The notes under the pieces: generated by a model
Told to the model about the DNA's origin: nothing
Database searches by the model: none
What the model saw: only the letters and a program-made list of their open reading frames with translations
In this document: positions 36,645 to 49,979 of the stretch, one piece after another
How positions within the stretch are numbered: position 1 is the stretch's first letter
Layout: every line of letters starts with the position of its first letter
DNA from: Ridgeia piscesae
Lineage: Eukaryota; Annelida; Polychaeta; Sabellida; Siboglinidae
Assembly (NCBI GenBank): GCA_025642075.2
Contig: JAODUO010000044.1
Location: 338,501 to 402,500, forward strand
Reading direction: 5' to 3'
DNA length: 64,000 nucleotides
Program-made: the position numbers and the translations under genes

Positions 36645-36846
36645 TTTTATAGAATCTATCAATGCACCTGACAGTAAAAACCCAAGATGATGGAGAACGC
36701 TTTGATGGTCCTTGACTAGTGGTCTGCCCACTCATTTGGCTGCCTCCAAACCCTCTCTCCTCCCACCCAATTATAAACTAGTAAGTAAGTCTGCCACAAG
36801 GAGAAATGTAGTCTGGTGGCTTTGGCTGTTGGGTCTCCGGAATATC

Positions 36847-37074
36847 GAGAGAGAGGGAGGAGAGAGAGAGAGAGAGGGAGGGAGGGAGGGAGGGAGGGAG
36901 GGAGGGAGGGAGGAGGGAGGAGGGAGGGAGGGAGGGAGAGGGAGGAGAGCGGGAGGGAGGGAGGGAGGGAGGGAAGAGAGAGAGAGAGAGGGAGGGAGGG
37001 GGAGGGAGGGGGAGGGAGAGAGAGAGAGAGGGAGAGAGAGAGGGAGAGAGGGAGAGAGGGAGAGAGAGAGAGAG
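36847..37074. repeat. 228-bp polypurine tract (GGGA)n/(GA)n
   Basis: The plus strand is purine for 228 bases with a single C at 36950. The left part is mostly GGGA tetranucleotides, the right part GA with GGGA and GGGGA. Frames of 107-146 codons across it (arginine/glutamate/glycine on plus, serine/leucine/proline on minus) are artefacts. Mirror-symmetric polypurine can form intramolecular triplex. Confidence 0.97.
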
Positions 37075-37079
37075 TGCAT

Positions 37080-38336
37080 CATCACTGGAATCATTACAAA
37101 TTTAACTTACTGATAACTAACAATCCAGTAATTAGCCCTCTTACATCTATCAAATATACATTTCCATTTTATATGCAAGGCAGCATAGAACATTCTGTAA
37201 GTATGACACCAGATATATTTTTTATTATTGTTATGAAAGTGTTCAGCCAAAAATAGCAATAGTTTATCCAATGATTTTGCTTATGCAGAACACAATTTGT
37301 TATAAATGAATCAGCATACTATATTAAATTTAATATCAGTATAATTCCACTCAATGCATGTATGTGTTGACAGTGTTTTGTCCCATTTGTGACACCTCAA
37401 AATGATTATCTCATGGGGAGGGGTTGAAATGATAGGAGGTTGAAATGTCTGTCCAGGGCCCAGATGGGCACTGTGGGTGGGTGGGGCCTCAGGGCCTGTC
37501 TGTCAGTGTAAGTAGGGCCCGGCTTCTCCTGCATGGCCCCCTGCCACTGGCTGATGTTATAGTCGAAGTGGTTGGTATTGGTCCCCACTTTTGGGTCATA
37601 ATTTTGGTCCTATAATGGTAGTGGTTTTTCATATTACATGTATATTGGTCCTCTCTTGTCTCGATGGTCCCATGGTCTTGGTCCTCTAGGGTGGATGGTC
37701 CTGCTGTTATGATCCTATAGATGTGTCAGTCGCCCTGTGTGGCTGGGTGCGTTGTCTTCGTCATTCTCTGGTGGTAGTATTTCCATAAATTGCCATTTCA
37801 TAATTACAGTTTTCCCACTATTGACTGGGAGCACAACCTGTGAAGGACAGGGTCCTATATATAAATGCCTCTCTGTCATCTACTGGCACTTGAGAGTGTT
37901 TTTACAAGGTGCGCCAAGGTTACTTTGGTGCATGTCAGATGATGGATGGCTACTATTTCTAACTTGTTGCCCTTGGTCAAGGGTCATGGGCAAGTATAGT
38001 ACACACAGTGTATTGTATGTCAGGCCATTCAGTTTCCCCGTCAGTTCACTTCTGTGGCAGAGAGACGTTTGTTTGGGAAGAGGATACATTGGGGACTGAA
38101 TGAAACATTAGGATAGTGCCACACTATTTGTGTTGTAGGTCATCCTTGTCATCCTTAATTCACCTCATGTCAGCGCTGGTAACCCTTGTGGCAACCCTGG
38201 ATACCCTTCCTCTGCTCCTGGGAACCCTCTCCCGTGTAATGGTTCATTTCAACTCATCTCTTCAGCAAATTCAACTTTTTCATTAAGATTTTAGTTTGTA
38301 TATAATATATATATATATTATTATTATTAAAAAATA

Positions 38337-38340
<4 letters not shown>
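37080..38340. other. Unique non-coding sequence with degenerate GGTCC words
   Basis: Between 37604 and 37715 the word GGTCC recurs five or six times at uneven spacing (for example TTGGTCCT, ATGGTCC), suggesting a decayed minisatellite. The 120-codon frame at 37737-38099 starts at GTG and has no domain. Confidence 0.45.

Positions 38341-38419
<79 letters not shown>
38341..38419. repeat. (TA)n microsatellite
   Basis: 79 bases of pure TA, preceded by a shorter TA run and ATT triplets (38301-38330). Confidence 0.97.
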
Positions 38420-38421
<2 letters not shown>

Positions 38422-38424
38422 AGT

Positions 38425-41400
38425 ATGTCCAGTCCTATCACCAAGTATTCCCTGACAAATACATTATATACCAATGATATGTTATAATTGCCTTCTGAAT
38501 ATATAAATTAATCTTAAAAGAAATTCAACCAAATGTTTTAGTCCTTTTTATTAGTTACACTCTTCAACAAGAAATGTTTGGTCTTAATAAAGCTCTATAT
38601 AGTGTTTAAGTGTCAGTTTAATAAATCAGTATCCAAACTCCCAAACATTACCCTGAATATGAGTGTATAAAATGTGTCATTTTCTGTTAAAATGTGTAAA
38701 GATTTGCCCACTTGCAACTCAGTTCCAAGATCTGTGTTAAATTGAAGTCAGACAATGGGGCTAATGACGGCATAAATGACAGAGGAGATTAAACCCACTG
38801 ACACACCAGATTGATAAATTATTTCAGACATGTCCACATTGCTGAAATTTAAATTGTTTTATTGATAACAAATTTATCTTTCGCGTATTGCATGTAATAT
38901 TTCTAGATTGAAGATGTCGGGGATCAAGTCCATCATTATGCAAGATTCATAAGTCACGTTGCTCTTCAATTGCGCATTTGTTTCCATTAATAGTTTGCAA
39001 AAATCAATGCCTGTCTATCTACAGCCTTGACCACACAATGCACGTGATAAATGTCATACTTAAGTTTACCGATAATTTACCAAATGTGTGACAGGTTTTT
39101 AATCTAGTCAGAATTACTATAGCTATTTTAACGAGTACCTGTCAGTGGGATATAACAAACAGGTTGACCTTGGCATCCATTTTTACCAGGTTGTTGATTG
39201 ATTACTGTGAAAATGGAGAAACCGATATTTTATTGGCAAGTAATCTGCTGCAATAAAGCAAGTCTGAATGGGCAAACTCAATCAGTCAAACGGGTGACAG
39301 AAAACAAATTAGATTTCCAGATATGTGACTTATGTTGCTGACATAAGATAACTAGATGAATGTTAATGAAAACGTGTATATATGTTTCCAACTTGCAACA
39401 GTCCATTTCTCAATAATAAAATCATTAGCAAGGCTCCACCTGGTGTGGAATAATTCGTAGGTGGTGCCATCTGGTGTAAACCGGGTTCTTTAACATCTTG
39501 TGAAACGATCTGATATTTGCGTATAGGAGCAGATTTTTGATATCAAAACATGTTTTTGCAAGGTTGAAGATCGTGCTTTATCGTTATTATTATGACTACT
39601 CTTTGGGAACAAATGGTGTCATGTTTGCAGGGAATTTTAATCCACTAAATATATATAAAATGTTGTCATATCTCAGTTTTGTACTAGATTATTCGCTGTA
39701 GTTTTAACCGCATACTTAAAGAATTTCTGCTTGTTTCAGGTATTCTACTAGGCACATCGTCATCATTCGAAACAATCACAGAAGTTGTGAATAAATCGAC
39801 ACGTAAGTTAACACATTGTTTTCATATTTCTCAAAAGCATGCCATTAAACAAAGCGTCTGTCTCCATCTCTGTGCGCATGTAGTGTTCTTAACCATCATG
39901 CCAATATGTGCTGTAAAATTGAATTTATGTCCAGTTGTTCTGATGTATATAACTGTTCCTAATACTACACTAAATGTGCTGAAAATGTACTGCCTGCCAA
40001 ATCATGCTTAATAAGCCTGAACATTTGTTTGCGGTTTGAATGTTACACACTGTTCTTGCCAGACAAAACAGTATCTCTTTGTAGACAAATATTCCTCTCA
40101 TAGACAAACTGCCAGCAGTATTTGGTGCAGGTTTGGTGAAATGAAAAGCATTTAGGTGTTCAACACATGTGTGGTTCCTACGTATAGACAGTCCATTGCT
40201 GATTCACCCACTTTGTGTTAATAATTACTCCCCCCAAAGACTCCCAGTGATAGGGCAGACAATTGCATTTAAAAAACCTGCCTGGTATTATTATGGTCTC
40301 ATCCTAGTACTTAGGTGTATTAATTAATCTATTTCCTTCTCATCATGACAAGTTGTAGACATTGTTGTAATCTGTCCACTACTACATGGCTGATGCATAA
40401 AAACCAACCTTCATTTCAGAATTATATTTACAAAAACCTACAAATTAGAATCTAGTAACTTCAATCTGCATAATGATATGTCCTACAGCTCTGCGTACTG
40501 TTACCCATACACTGTATGTTTTGGTAATAATTAATTTAATTTATATTTATTTGTGTGTAAAATTCTAACAAACCATCTGTACATCATTTTTTTTTATTAT
40601 AAATAAATATTTATCTGCAAGTTAATGAATTTCTGTCAATTTATCTTCTGATTATGAAATGATAGCAAACAGGAAACTATACTATGATATAAAGATTATG
40701 TTTATCTTATTTTTTGCTTTTGTTTAAAAGTCCAACTGTTAATTGGGTAGGAAAAACAGCATTTACCCTGGGAAATGTCTGCCCCAATAGCCTTAGCTTC
40801 TAGAATTTCATTTATTTGACCTTATAGCTTTTTTCCTCTTTTGGGCCTGTGAGTTGCCAGATCAAGGAAAAGTACACTTTGTAACCCCACATTTTCTGGG
40901 CCTTCTTATTTCTTCCCATCCACAGCTGCGTGGTAAATTCCACTGGTACCCTAGTGAGAAATCTGGTCCTGTTATCCAGGGTTCGGTTTCTTATATGGAG
41001 ATTTTGGTGGGTGACAACTTAACTCATAGCTCGGTAGAACAAACAAAGTTAATTGACACATTTCAGCTGCAAAAATATTTGGAAGGTGATTCTTAGGTTG
41101 CATTTGTGTAGGTTTGCAAAAACAATGCTGCAAATTTACCTCAAAAATTTCATCTAGTTTATGTAAATTGCAAATTACAGGATCAAAAAAGTGTATGCAG
41201 TAATTAGTGCATGGTTGATATTATGCAATAAACTCAATTTTAAATGCAGGCATTTGTCTTTGCATTTTGCAAAGTTAGGTTGTTGAATAATTGCACTGCA
41301 GTAACTTTTTTGTCATGTTTATGCTCTGTGCACCTGCTAATAATAATAAAGCTTTATTGCCATATTCAACATACATTATATGATGAATTGGAATGTAGTC

Positions 41401-44400
41401 TTTGATTTAAATTGACTTGGTTATGAATGAAGCAAAATTATTAATTGTTAATAGCGTCATTATAGCAGCCCAATTATTTATTAATGAGTTACAGTAAATC
41501 ACAAGGTCACAGGAAATTAGATGATTATCCTAATATAGTTTCTCTCTAATGTTTGCGTTTAATGGTATTTTCTTACACCTATTTGTGTAATGTGCTATGA
41601 TATGGATTGTAAAACAGTAAAACCTGTCTTGCTATCTGTAAATAAAAAACCGTGGAAATATTTCTAATTCCACCAGTCTGCAACAGTTGGATTGAGACTA
41701 AGCGAAACTGACAGAAATGTAGCTGTATAGTTTGTTTCAATTATAATCATCAACACAGGTACCTGGATGTAGGGGTCAGAGTTATCTCGAAAGTACCCAG
41801 CAACAAATTCTTTCGGCGATAAGATGTGTTAAGTAGAAGCCCTAATTAGAGCCAGCCATGTTTGTTTTTCCGTCTCTTCGGGCCTGGTCTGCCTCCAGTC
41901 TCACATTTCAACGCAAAGACATATCAGGGAAAAAACCTAAAGTAAACCAAATTGACATGTATGCATATGTTTTGCAGTGCAGCAAACAGTTGCGGGTATG
42001 GTGATATAAAAATACTGTTACTATTGTAGGGAAATCTCACAGAACAAACATAGGTTTTTTTGTGGTGACTCAATTGATGCACAACGCAGTTATTTTTTGA
42101 TATTGATGTTGTAGTCGTGATGGTGTAAAATGAATGGTTACATACACATCAGAGATGTACCATTTGGAGTACGACAGATCAGAGAAGAACAGTTGTGTGA
42201 TATGTTTAGTTATTAAAAAAAAGAGTTGCATAAAATGTGATCATTTACTGCACATGAAGGGGATTAATGTGCAGTAAATATGTGGATTACTGAATATACA
42301 ATATATTGAAGGAGTTGAATTACACAGTGAATGTTTGTTATTTGGTGCTCGGGATATCAAAATACATTAAAAAAAAGAAATGGAATTTTTAGTTGGGTTG
42401 ATTTAATCTATACATTTTCATCTTCCTTAATTAATATTTTATTGTATGCAAAAATGGTTTGTTTTAGTATGATAGAATGCATTCTCTAAGCATAACACAG
42501 TTCACTGCACCTTTTTATGGCATCTTCCAAAAATACGACCCTAAACTGTCGCCACATCTGAGTTTATCAAATGTAGCAACTCTGGCAATCGTGGCTCAAT
42601 GATACTTATTTTTTACTCGACTCTAATAAGATATCTTTAAAAGCCGAGTGGATTCGATGGGGACCGATGCGTGATTTAGTTGGTGATGCATTCACAAGGT
42701 GTCACTAATGTAGGCCAGTCGCAGCCACAGGCCATCCGTCTACTTGCAGTCTTGCACCAGCTGTTATTGGTCTCCGTGTTTTCTACCGGGATGAATGCCC
42801 GCTCTCCCTTGTTCCTGCTGTAGGAGCATTCCCTGTTTTTGTTGGTCCCTCGTGTTTGGGATTGAACACGGGCCTGTGCGGGCCTGTGCGACTGTTCCCC
42901 TCTGACCATTCACCTTACATAGGGAGGTGTTTGTGGCAGGCCATGATAACAGCATGCTCCGTGAACTGTGACCTACTCTCTACATCCTACATTGTACAGC
43001 CTCGCATATTATTTCATCCTTTTGTTGGCAACGTTTATGCATAGACCCTATGCATTGGTCATATTTAAAATAACTATAAAATTACTGTAGAATTCTGTGA
43101 AATATCTTGCAATTTTTCATAGTGTATTTTATTAAATTATTGCGAATTACAGGAGTATTTACTGAAGGGAGGGCTACATTATGTTGTAGCCACTCGTAAA
43201 TGCAAGCAGTATGTCTGCGTCTAGACACGGAATTGATGAATGTATGAGGACAGTTTTCCGATGAATGTATATGGGACTCTATAAATCAATCAGTTCAGCC
43301 TTTGCAGTCTGGGTTTTCTGCTTTGGGTGGAGATCTTGTAAAAAAAAATTGAAACTCAAGAGAAAAACCAATGTCCAACTATATTTATCAGAAGCATCGT
43401 TTTCACCATTGACCACTCGCAGTTACTTTTATAATGACATGTATTTTATTACAATACATAGGTAGAGTTTCCATAATTGCTGTTAGTCAGACAGAATTAT
43501 CAGTGTCTTTTTTGCACAGTGATTCTGACCGACAGCATTTCCATTTCTCTGCTAGTCCTTTGCAAATTTTTCCCCAGAGGTATACCTGGATTGAAAATGG
43601 GGCAATTGAGGGAGGAATGGACCACATCAGGGCTGATTACAGACACCCTGGAAGTCTGGGGTTATGGCTGCTCCAAACCCTCGATGGCAAACAGGAACCC
43701 AACCTGAGGCAATCACGTTGCCTCATTTACAGGAATGTGGCAGTTTGTGTGCAGTAAACGAAGCTGTAACTTTGACACCAGATCGCATGTGAACACAACG
43801 TTCCTTCCCACTTGACCTTTCATGGTTATCAGTGTTGTCATGCAAAAATATAATAGCATGAAATGTTACCTAGCTAGTGTCTTAACTAAGGCTTCACACT
43901 AAGAGCTCCACGTATGTTTACGGGTCAGAATAAATTGACGCTCGCAGCAACAGTAAATGGATTAGTCCCCTTCGTCAGATTTTGACATTTCAAAATGTAT
44001 CACATTGCAAATATTACAAAAACGCCTGTGCTTTTTATTTACTGGTGTAAATCAGCTTACCCACACACCAAATACAGCTAAAACAAATTTATATTTGGCA
44101 TTTAGGGCAGATATAAAGTGTACATCTAGGCACATTAAATAGTGGCTTATGTGCACATGGCATGTGTGTGGTGTAAAGCTAGACCCAGCATGGCACAGTT
44201 AGTTCAGTTAATTTAGCCCAAGTTCATAAGTCATGGATATGACTTGTCGCCTGTGTCAGATACTACAAATTATGAAGTTTGCTGTAAACACAGACACACT
44301 ATGTTCTTCTATGTGCCCCAGACTGACCATCATGGTACTCCAGACCTCTCAGTTTTTTATTTTTGTAATAAATTCACTTTCTTTGGAGCATACAAAATAA

Positions 44401-45620
44401 CCGCACCCTGGAGCCATGAGCAATACATTTCACATCTGATCTCTCAGTTGTTTGTTGTATAAGAGCTCTGTCTGTGGTGCTCCATCCAAACCACATAGCC
44501 AGTCCAACCAGTACGTCAGTTCACTGATGTTGTGGACTCTTTCATATTTTCCCTTAACACATTTTCTCACAAGGTGTTTCAAATTAATTAGTAAATGTTT
44601 TACCTGTCAAGAAACTTTTCTCCCTCTATTTTGGCTGTCTTTCATTATATTCGAATGTTTCAAATTGTGCATTGTCAGTATACTGAACTATATTTCCTGC
44701 TTGTTCTTCATAACTTGAACCGTGAACTTGAGTTCTAACTGTTCTATATAACAATTGTATTTGTCGTCTACACATGATGCTCTCAGCATTAATCTCAGGA
44801 ACCATGTTTCCGTTGCACATTATAGAAAATACCTGACAAAGTGTACACACCAGGTCTACCTGTTGTGACTAGAAGTATCCCTTATCGAAGTAGCGAAGGC
44901 ACCAGCTTCTGCTGTCTGCTGCAGGTTCCCGTGAGGTGTGTAGATGTTCACACATCAGTGCCAGTTTTTGCAGATCACTTGTCACCTCGCCATCGACAAT
45001 TAACACACTCCCAGCAGCAAGTCTGGCTGGAATTCTGTTTACTGTTTACACAACACAGGCAGGCGTGTCAGTTCTTCCCAGGATTCACACTTTGTTCATT
45101 AGCTGGCTGCGAACCAGGTCAATGCTCAACCAATACACACACAGCTGGGTGGATTATCCATGGAAGCTGGAGTTAGATCACTTTGTTAATGTAGTTGAAC
45201 GTAGTGATGTTGTTAAGTTTGGTCAGTGAAATACTTGTTGTGCAGTGTAGTGTTTTTGCAACATTCTCAAAGACAACAGTTTGTTTCTTGAGTTTATCAA
45301 TGTTGGTGGCGTGCCCCTCCCGACCTAAATTATGCCGTTAGATTTGTCATATGTAGACGATGCGGTCAAGAGCCTCCAGGATCTGTCCAGCATAACTTGT
45401 GTAGCCTTCAGATATTTCTGTTTTCTTCCTTATAGCTTGTTTTGCCACACTGGACATCTTTGAAATCACTAGTGCTTTTTTCATCAGTTGTGAGGACAAA
45501 ATTGCAATTTCTCAATGTTGGGATTAGTATACATTGTAGTATATTGTTATGGTATGGAATGCAGTCAACTCAAAGAAAGACATTGGAAAATTAAGTTTTT
45601 GTCATGTCAATTGTAGAGAG
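38425..45620. other. Long unique AT-rich non-coding block
   Basis: The largest repeat-poor stretch. No gene is accepted. Acceptor-like pyrimidine tracts ending in CAG occur at 40925, 43506 and about 43577, each followed by an open frame, but no matching donor was convincing. ACAGTAAAACCTGTCTT at 41614-41630 resembles the end of a dispersed repeat remembered from other invertebrates. Confidence 0.45.
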
Positions 45621-45627
45621 ATGGTCC

Positions 45628-46150
45628 TGCGTTTTTACTGAGCACGGTGTAGCGTTTACATTTGTTTCAGCATTATAAATGTTACGATTAACGTTTCTGC
45701 GCATGCGTAATAAATGTAAAATTATCAATGTGCCACGAAACGACAAAGCATTTATGGTATAAATATTATGGGTTGTTCGATAGGATGTATATAACCTCTC
45801 AAGCAAAGTTATTTGTTGCAAATTAACACGGGGCAAAGAAGTTTTGAGGCACGTTTTAAAAGCAAGCATAAATCACATGACTGTAGTGCGCCATAATCCG
45901 TGACTATGATTTAAACAAACATAATATTTTAATGTATAGAATGACATTTTAAGCAACTCAGCACAGTAATCATCACAGGAGAGTTAACGAACAGCCCCTG
46001 GCATTTATACCATAAATGCTTTGTCGTTTCGCTGCACATTGATGATTTAACATTTATCACGCATGCGCAGAAACGTTCGGAAAGTTCATAACAGCCAAAG
46101 AAAATGTAAGCGCTACAACATCACACAGTCTTGCACTGTAAAAACGTCCT
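45628..46150. mobile_element. Foldback (MITE-like) element with NRF1-like arms
   Basis: The core left arm 45691-45764 and right arm 46002-46075 are inverted copies, differing at about five of 74 positions. Both contain CGTTTCTGCGCATGCGT and ACGACAAAGCATTTATGG. Weaker matching continues outward (TGTAGCGTTTACATTT against TGTAGCGCTTACATTT; GCGTTTTTACTG against ACGTTTTTACAG) to about 45628 and 46150, and slightly inward. The unpaired middle is about 200 bases. Each arm carries TGCGCATGCG, one base from the NRF1 palindrome. Frames at 45591-45869 (minus) and 46063-46266 (plus) begin with the same MRRNV only because they read the two arms. There is no transposase; ends and target duplication are undefined. 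An inverted pair of one short element is an alternative. Confidence 0.65.
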
Positions 46151-46154
46151 TGCA

Positions 46155-49000
46155 TGTGGGGTTAGGGGGGCAGCAAGGTGCTTTCACTAGTGCAGGTGCA
46201 CTCTCCATCGTGCATGGTGCTGCAGTGCCAGTTCAAAGGTCATGTTGGTTGTTTTTATGTAACTAGGGAGTTTGTCTACTGTGTTTTGCCCAGCATTCTG
46301 CACTGTAGTCACCTTGTAGACCGTGTACTGCCTTCACTTTGTGTCTGATCTCACAGGCAGTGCCTGTTTGACGACATGTAACTTAATTGCGATGATCATG
46401 TTGAAAACATACCGATATACTACAGAAGGAATACTGTAATTTATTTAGGTGTGAATTTCTTGGTGTGAAATGTGAAGGAAATGTCTAGACTGCAATAACT
46501 ACAGACTTGTTAATGCAAATATACCTTAGTGTTATAAAATATGGTCAAAAACAATTTGTGTGTGTATAGAAATGTGTGATGTCATGACAACAGCTTGTTT
46601 TTGTGTTTAATTTGTGATATCAGATGATGAAATATTGTTTATATTACATAAACCTTTTTGCAACACATGCAATTCTAATGTGGTACTGCATTCCTAGGCC
46701 AGACAAACCTTTCTGTTACCAGCAGGCAAGACTACGAATAGCAACAGACACACGATCCTGCATTTAAAACGTAGACTTTCAAAGAGAACGTGAAATATTT
46801 CATGTGCACCATTAGCCGGCCAGTTTTTATTTGATGCATTTCAGTTGAATCGTAAAAACGCGAAACATAGATCTGTAATGAATTGTGATTTACGCGTGCA
46901 AGTCAGATGAAGGCTGTGCATTTCGTTATGCATTCCCGATTGATTCCTTGATGGCTGTCAATGTGGTCGCGAGTAGATTGAACCTATTAATTAGGGTGTC
47001 CTAATGAAGACTGATGAGATCGGGGGGGAGGGGGAACTTACTTTGTGGTGATTGATTAAGTGCCGTAATTCACTCTAAGTCTCAAAGATCAATGTGTGTT
47101 TAAGTAAATAGCTGCCGGCTCTTTTATCAAACGTTTTACCTGTACAAAATACCTGTTGAACGGCTGTTGAAAACACCACATAGACTCGGTTAGAGGGTAG
47201 AATTATTATTTGATGGTCCATTTTATTTTATGACAATTTGTCACTTATGTTCCCAAGACCCAATTCTTGGATCACGTGCCACATTTTTTATTTTGTGTTT
47301 GTTTATCTAACAATGTTATATTTCATCTTTGCCTCTGAATTTTTCTTGGCATTTAAAGTAGAACTATATATTCATACATTAGACTTTTTTGTTATTTCCT
47401 GCATCTGTTGTTTTGCAATAGAGTTTTTATCAATTCAGAATAGCATGCTAATCATTATAATGTCATAACGTATATTGGTGCTATGTCTAAATGAAATTGC
47501 AGATAATTTTGTGTCCACAAAATGTTTAATTTTAGGTAACATGGTTTGCAAAGCATACAAAGCCATGGCCAGGTAAAATTCATCTAAAATAATTAATGAG
47601 CTAGATACCAGGTGGCACCACTGAACATCCACTCGCATAATAATAGGCTTTGTAGATATTTATGAAAGCAACTTGTCATAACGTTGGGATAAATAATCTG
47701 ACCTGTAAGCAACAAATGAATTCACAAGTTTTGATTTCCGTGTGATTGTTCTGGCCTGTTGTAAAATTACATTGGCCATGTTGAAGTTTACATAAAATCA
47801 TTACATTACGCCTTTTGTTAAATTATGTTTACATTTGTGTAATAATTGTTTTATAAATATAGATTGCTGTTGCCGTGATTAGTTTGTATTCAGACCACCT
47901 CACACAATTAACCAGTGAACGTTTGCATTATATACTTATTTAGGCAAGTAACATGTTCGCCAATTGGCTAGTTGTTTTACCAGCTGTGAACTGTTCAATA
48001 AAATTTGCCCTTCCTGCTGTGTTACCAAAACTGACAGGTGAAACCCTAGTGATTTGTAGAGCTCGGTTGGGGATTTGCAGTCTTTAATGCGTGCTGTCAG
48101 ATGGTGATAATGTAATATAATAATAAAACACCACAAGCTGAGAAGCATCCCTTGGGCAGATCACGTGACTAAAGATGTAGGTCGGGCGTCCGATATTGAG
48201 GTCAATGTTAAATATGCAGTGTTTCCAATTACCTTTTTGTTGTTGTTTTTATATGCCCTCCAGGGAGGTGCACCTTTGACCTCTCCAGGCACAGACTTCA
48301 GTGGAATGAGTCATCTCACTGCTTCCAAAGAAACTACAGACAAATCTTAGTGAAAAGGCAAAAGTTGAGATTATGGAAGTTGTTAGGCTTGAACCCAGGA
48401 CACATTTCAATACCATCTTATTTGGTCATAAGTCCGATGTTGCTCTTGAAAATCGATTTTGCTCCATGTTACCGCATCTTGAAACCTGTCGACGACACTA
48501 TGCAACACTGAGACACCTTCACAGGTGTGGCACGGAAATAATATCCTCTATGATATATGACGGATTATAATTATTGCATTTGCTGTCAAATATGCATAAA
48601 TTTAACAACAGATTATGTTTTCCGGTGGATTTTCCTTGTCAGCTCCTTATCCTAATGAAACAGTCGTCTCGTCCTCTCCTGCCACTCCCTTCTTCCTTCT
48701 GTCCATCATGAGTATGATACAGCCAGTGGACAGTTGATGACCACTTCTGTGGCACTTATGCTGTTCGTTCAGTGTTGGCACCACTACTGGGACATGTAGA
48801 CTGCTGAACGACTGCCTGGGTGATTACCTGCCATTACACTATCTCTCTCTCAAGTGCCCTCCCCCAGCACCCGATCATTACAATCCACTCAGGCCACTTG
48901 TTCCAGTGGCAAAAATTGGATTCTGCTATTCTTTTTCATCATCATCATCCACACGTCTTGATTCACAGAATCGCTGACTGCACATACAGAAGAACTATCT
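46155..49000. other. Unique non-coding sequence
   Basis: No accepted gene. A minus-strand frame at 47936-48148 (70 codons, true ATG) contains an acceptor-like CTGACAG and a donor-like CTG|GTAAAA that would bracket 47981-48093, but the evidence is thin. Confidence 0.45.
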
Positions 49001-49004
49001 GGGG

Positions 49005-49028
49005 CGCCATCTTAAAACGCTGACGTCA
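49005..49028. promoter_or_regulatory. YY1-like and CRE motif pair
   Basis: GCGCCATCTT (minus strand AAGATGGCGC) at 49005-49014 is followed seven bases later by the full CRE palindrome TGACGTCA at 49021-49028. On the minus strand the ATG reads 15 codons (MAPQIVLLYVQSAIL) to a stop, with GTATGT as the only donor-like site. A cryptic promoter or enhancer is possible; no transcript is implied by the sequence. Confidence 0.3.
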
Positions 49029-49029
49029 A

Positions 49030-49690
49030 CGATCATTCCTACGGTCGCAGCAAACAGTTATTTCACGGAAACATTTCTGGCAACTGGTTTTTCGATTACC
49101 AACAGCAGCACATTTCATTGTGTATGTGTCGTTATTTTTACGCCAACTGGAAAGCACCTAAAGGTATGCAAGCGTTGCGCAACTAAATTACCTTGTAATC
49201 TAGGCACGGATGCATTTTCTTTCTGGCAGCTGGATTCGTGTGAATATTCTTGTTATAATTTGTAAGTTGGTACAGAGATTATTCTTCTTTTAAAGACTAA
49301 AAGTTGCATTTCAATTGTTTTAACTTGTTTTGGCTTCTGTACATATTGTTCTGTAACAAATTCGAAAGAGTTTGAAAATGTCTGAATACTTGCATGAAAT
49401 TCCCACTCAGAAATACAGTCAAAAGGTGATTTAGGTGCTGAGTGATTGATGTCACCAGAAAGAGGCTCAGTGATGTAGCATTCAGCCAGCAGCAATCAGG
49501 GTGATTACTCTTTGGGCGAGAGCAGTTTTTTGCATCAAGTCACAAAATTTTACATATGGAAGTAATTAATATACCATAAAGTCATGAAATAACAGCAACA
49601 GTTAGCAAACTGTCACTCGACTCATTTAGTAGGCACATTCACGCGATGTCTGCCTAAAGTAATGAATCTATAAAATAATAACAGAAAACA
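49030..49690. other. Unique non-coding sequence
   Basis: No supported gene; an 80-codon minus frame at 49253-49495 lacks domains. Confidence 0.55.
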
Positions 49691-49910
49691 CAGACACACA
49701 CGCACACAGACACATGTATTTACAGACACGTGTACATACAGACACACACGCACACACGCACACACGCACACACGCACATAGACACATGTACATGCACACA
49801 CATGTACATACAGACACACGCGCACGCACACACACACAGACACGTGTACATACACACACACACGTGCACCACACACACACACACACACGCACCACACACA
49901 CACACGCGCA

Positions 49911-49945
<35 letters not shown>

Positions 49946-49972
49946 AGACACATGCTCGCACGCGCACACACA
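49690..49972. repeat. Degenerate CA-rich compound repeat
   Basis: CA runs with CACGCA, ACATGTACATACAGACAC and CACGTG interspersed, some in partly tandem blocks of about 40-50 bases. Six overlapping frames of 82-132 codons on both strands arise from it and are not genes. Confidence 0.93.
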
Positions 49973-49979
49973 ATTTAAA

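Noticed and set aside
36712..37256. Arg/Glu/Gly-rich and Ser/Leu/Pro-rich ORFs resembling low-complexity proteins
   Set aside because: They are translations of the homopurine tract on either strand.
40926..41096. Possible exon after a strong acceptor (TTCCCATCCACAG|CTGCG)
   Set aside because: The only donor nearby, TTTTG|GTGGGT, is weak, the peptide is unrecognised, and no partner exon was found.
42700..42910. tRNA-like TTTGGGATTGAACACGGG
   Set aside because: No matching acceptor stem, D-arm or anticodon arm could be folded around it.
43507..43757. Possible exon after CTTTTTTGCACAG or TTTTTCCCCAG
   Set aside because: Two competing frames are open, and no donor follows before the stops.
45591..46266. 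Two ORFs starting with the same MRRNV, first read as paralogous genes
   Set aside because: They are the two inverted arms of a foldback element read outward, so the shared start is a DNA-level repeat.
47981..48093. Possible minus-strand exon between CTGACAG and CTG|GTAAAA
   Set aside because: The donor is weak and only one of several; short length and no homology recognised.
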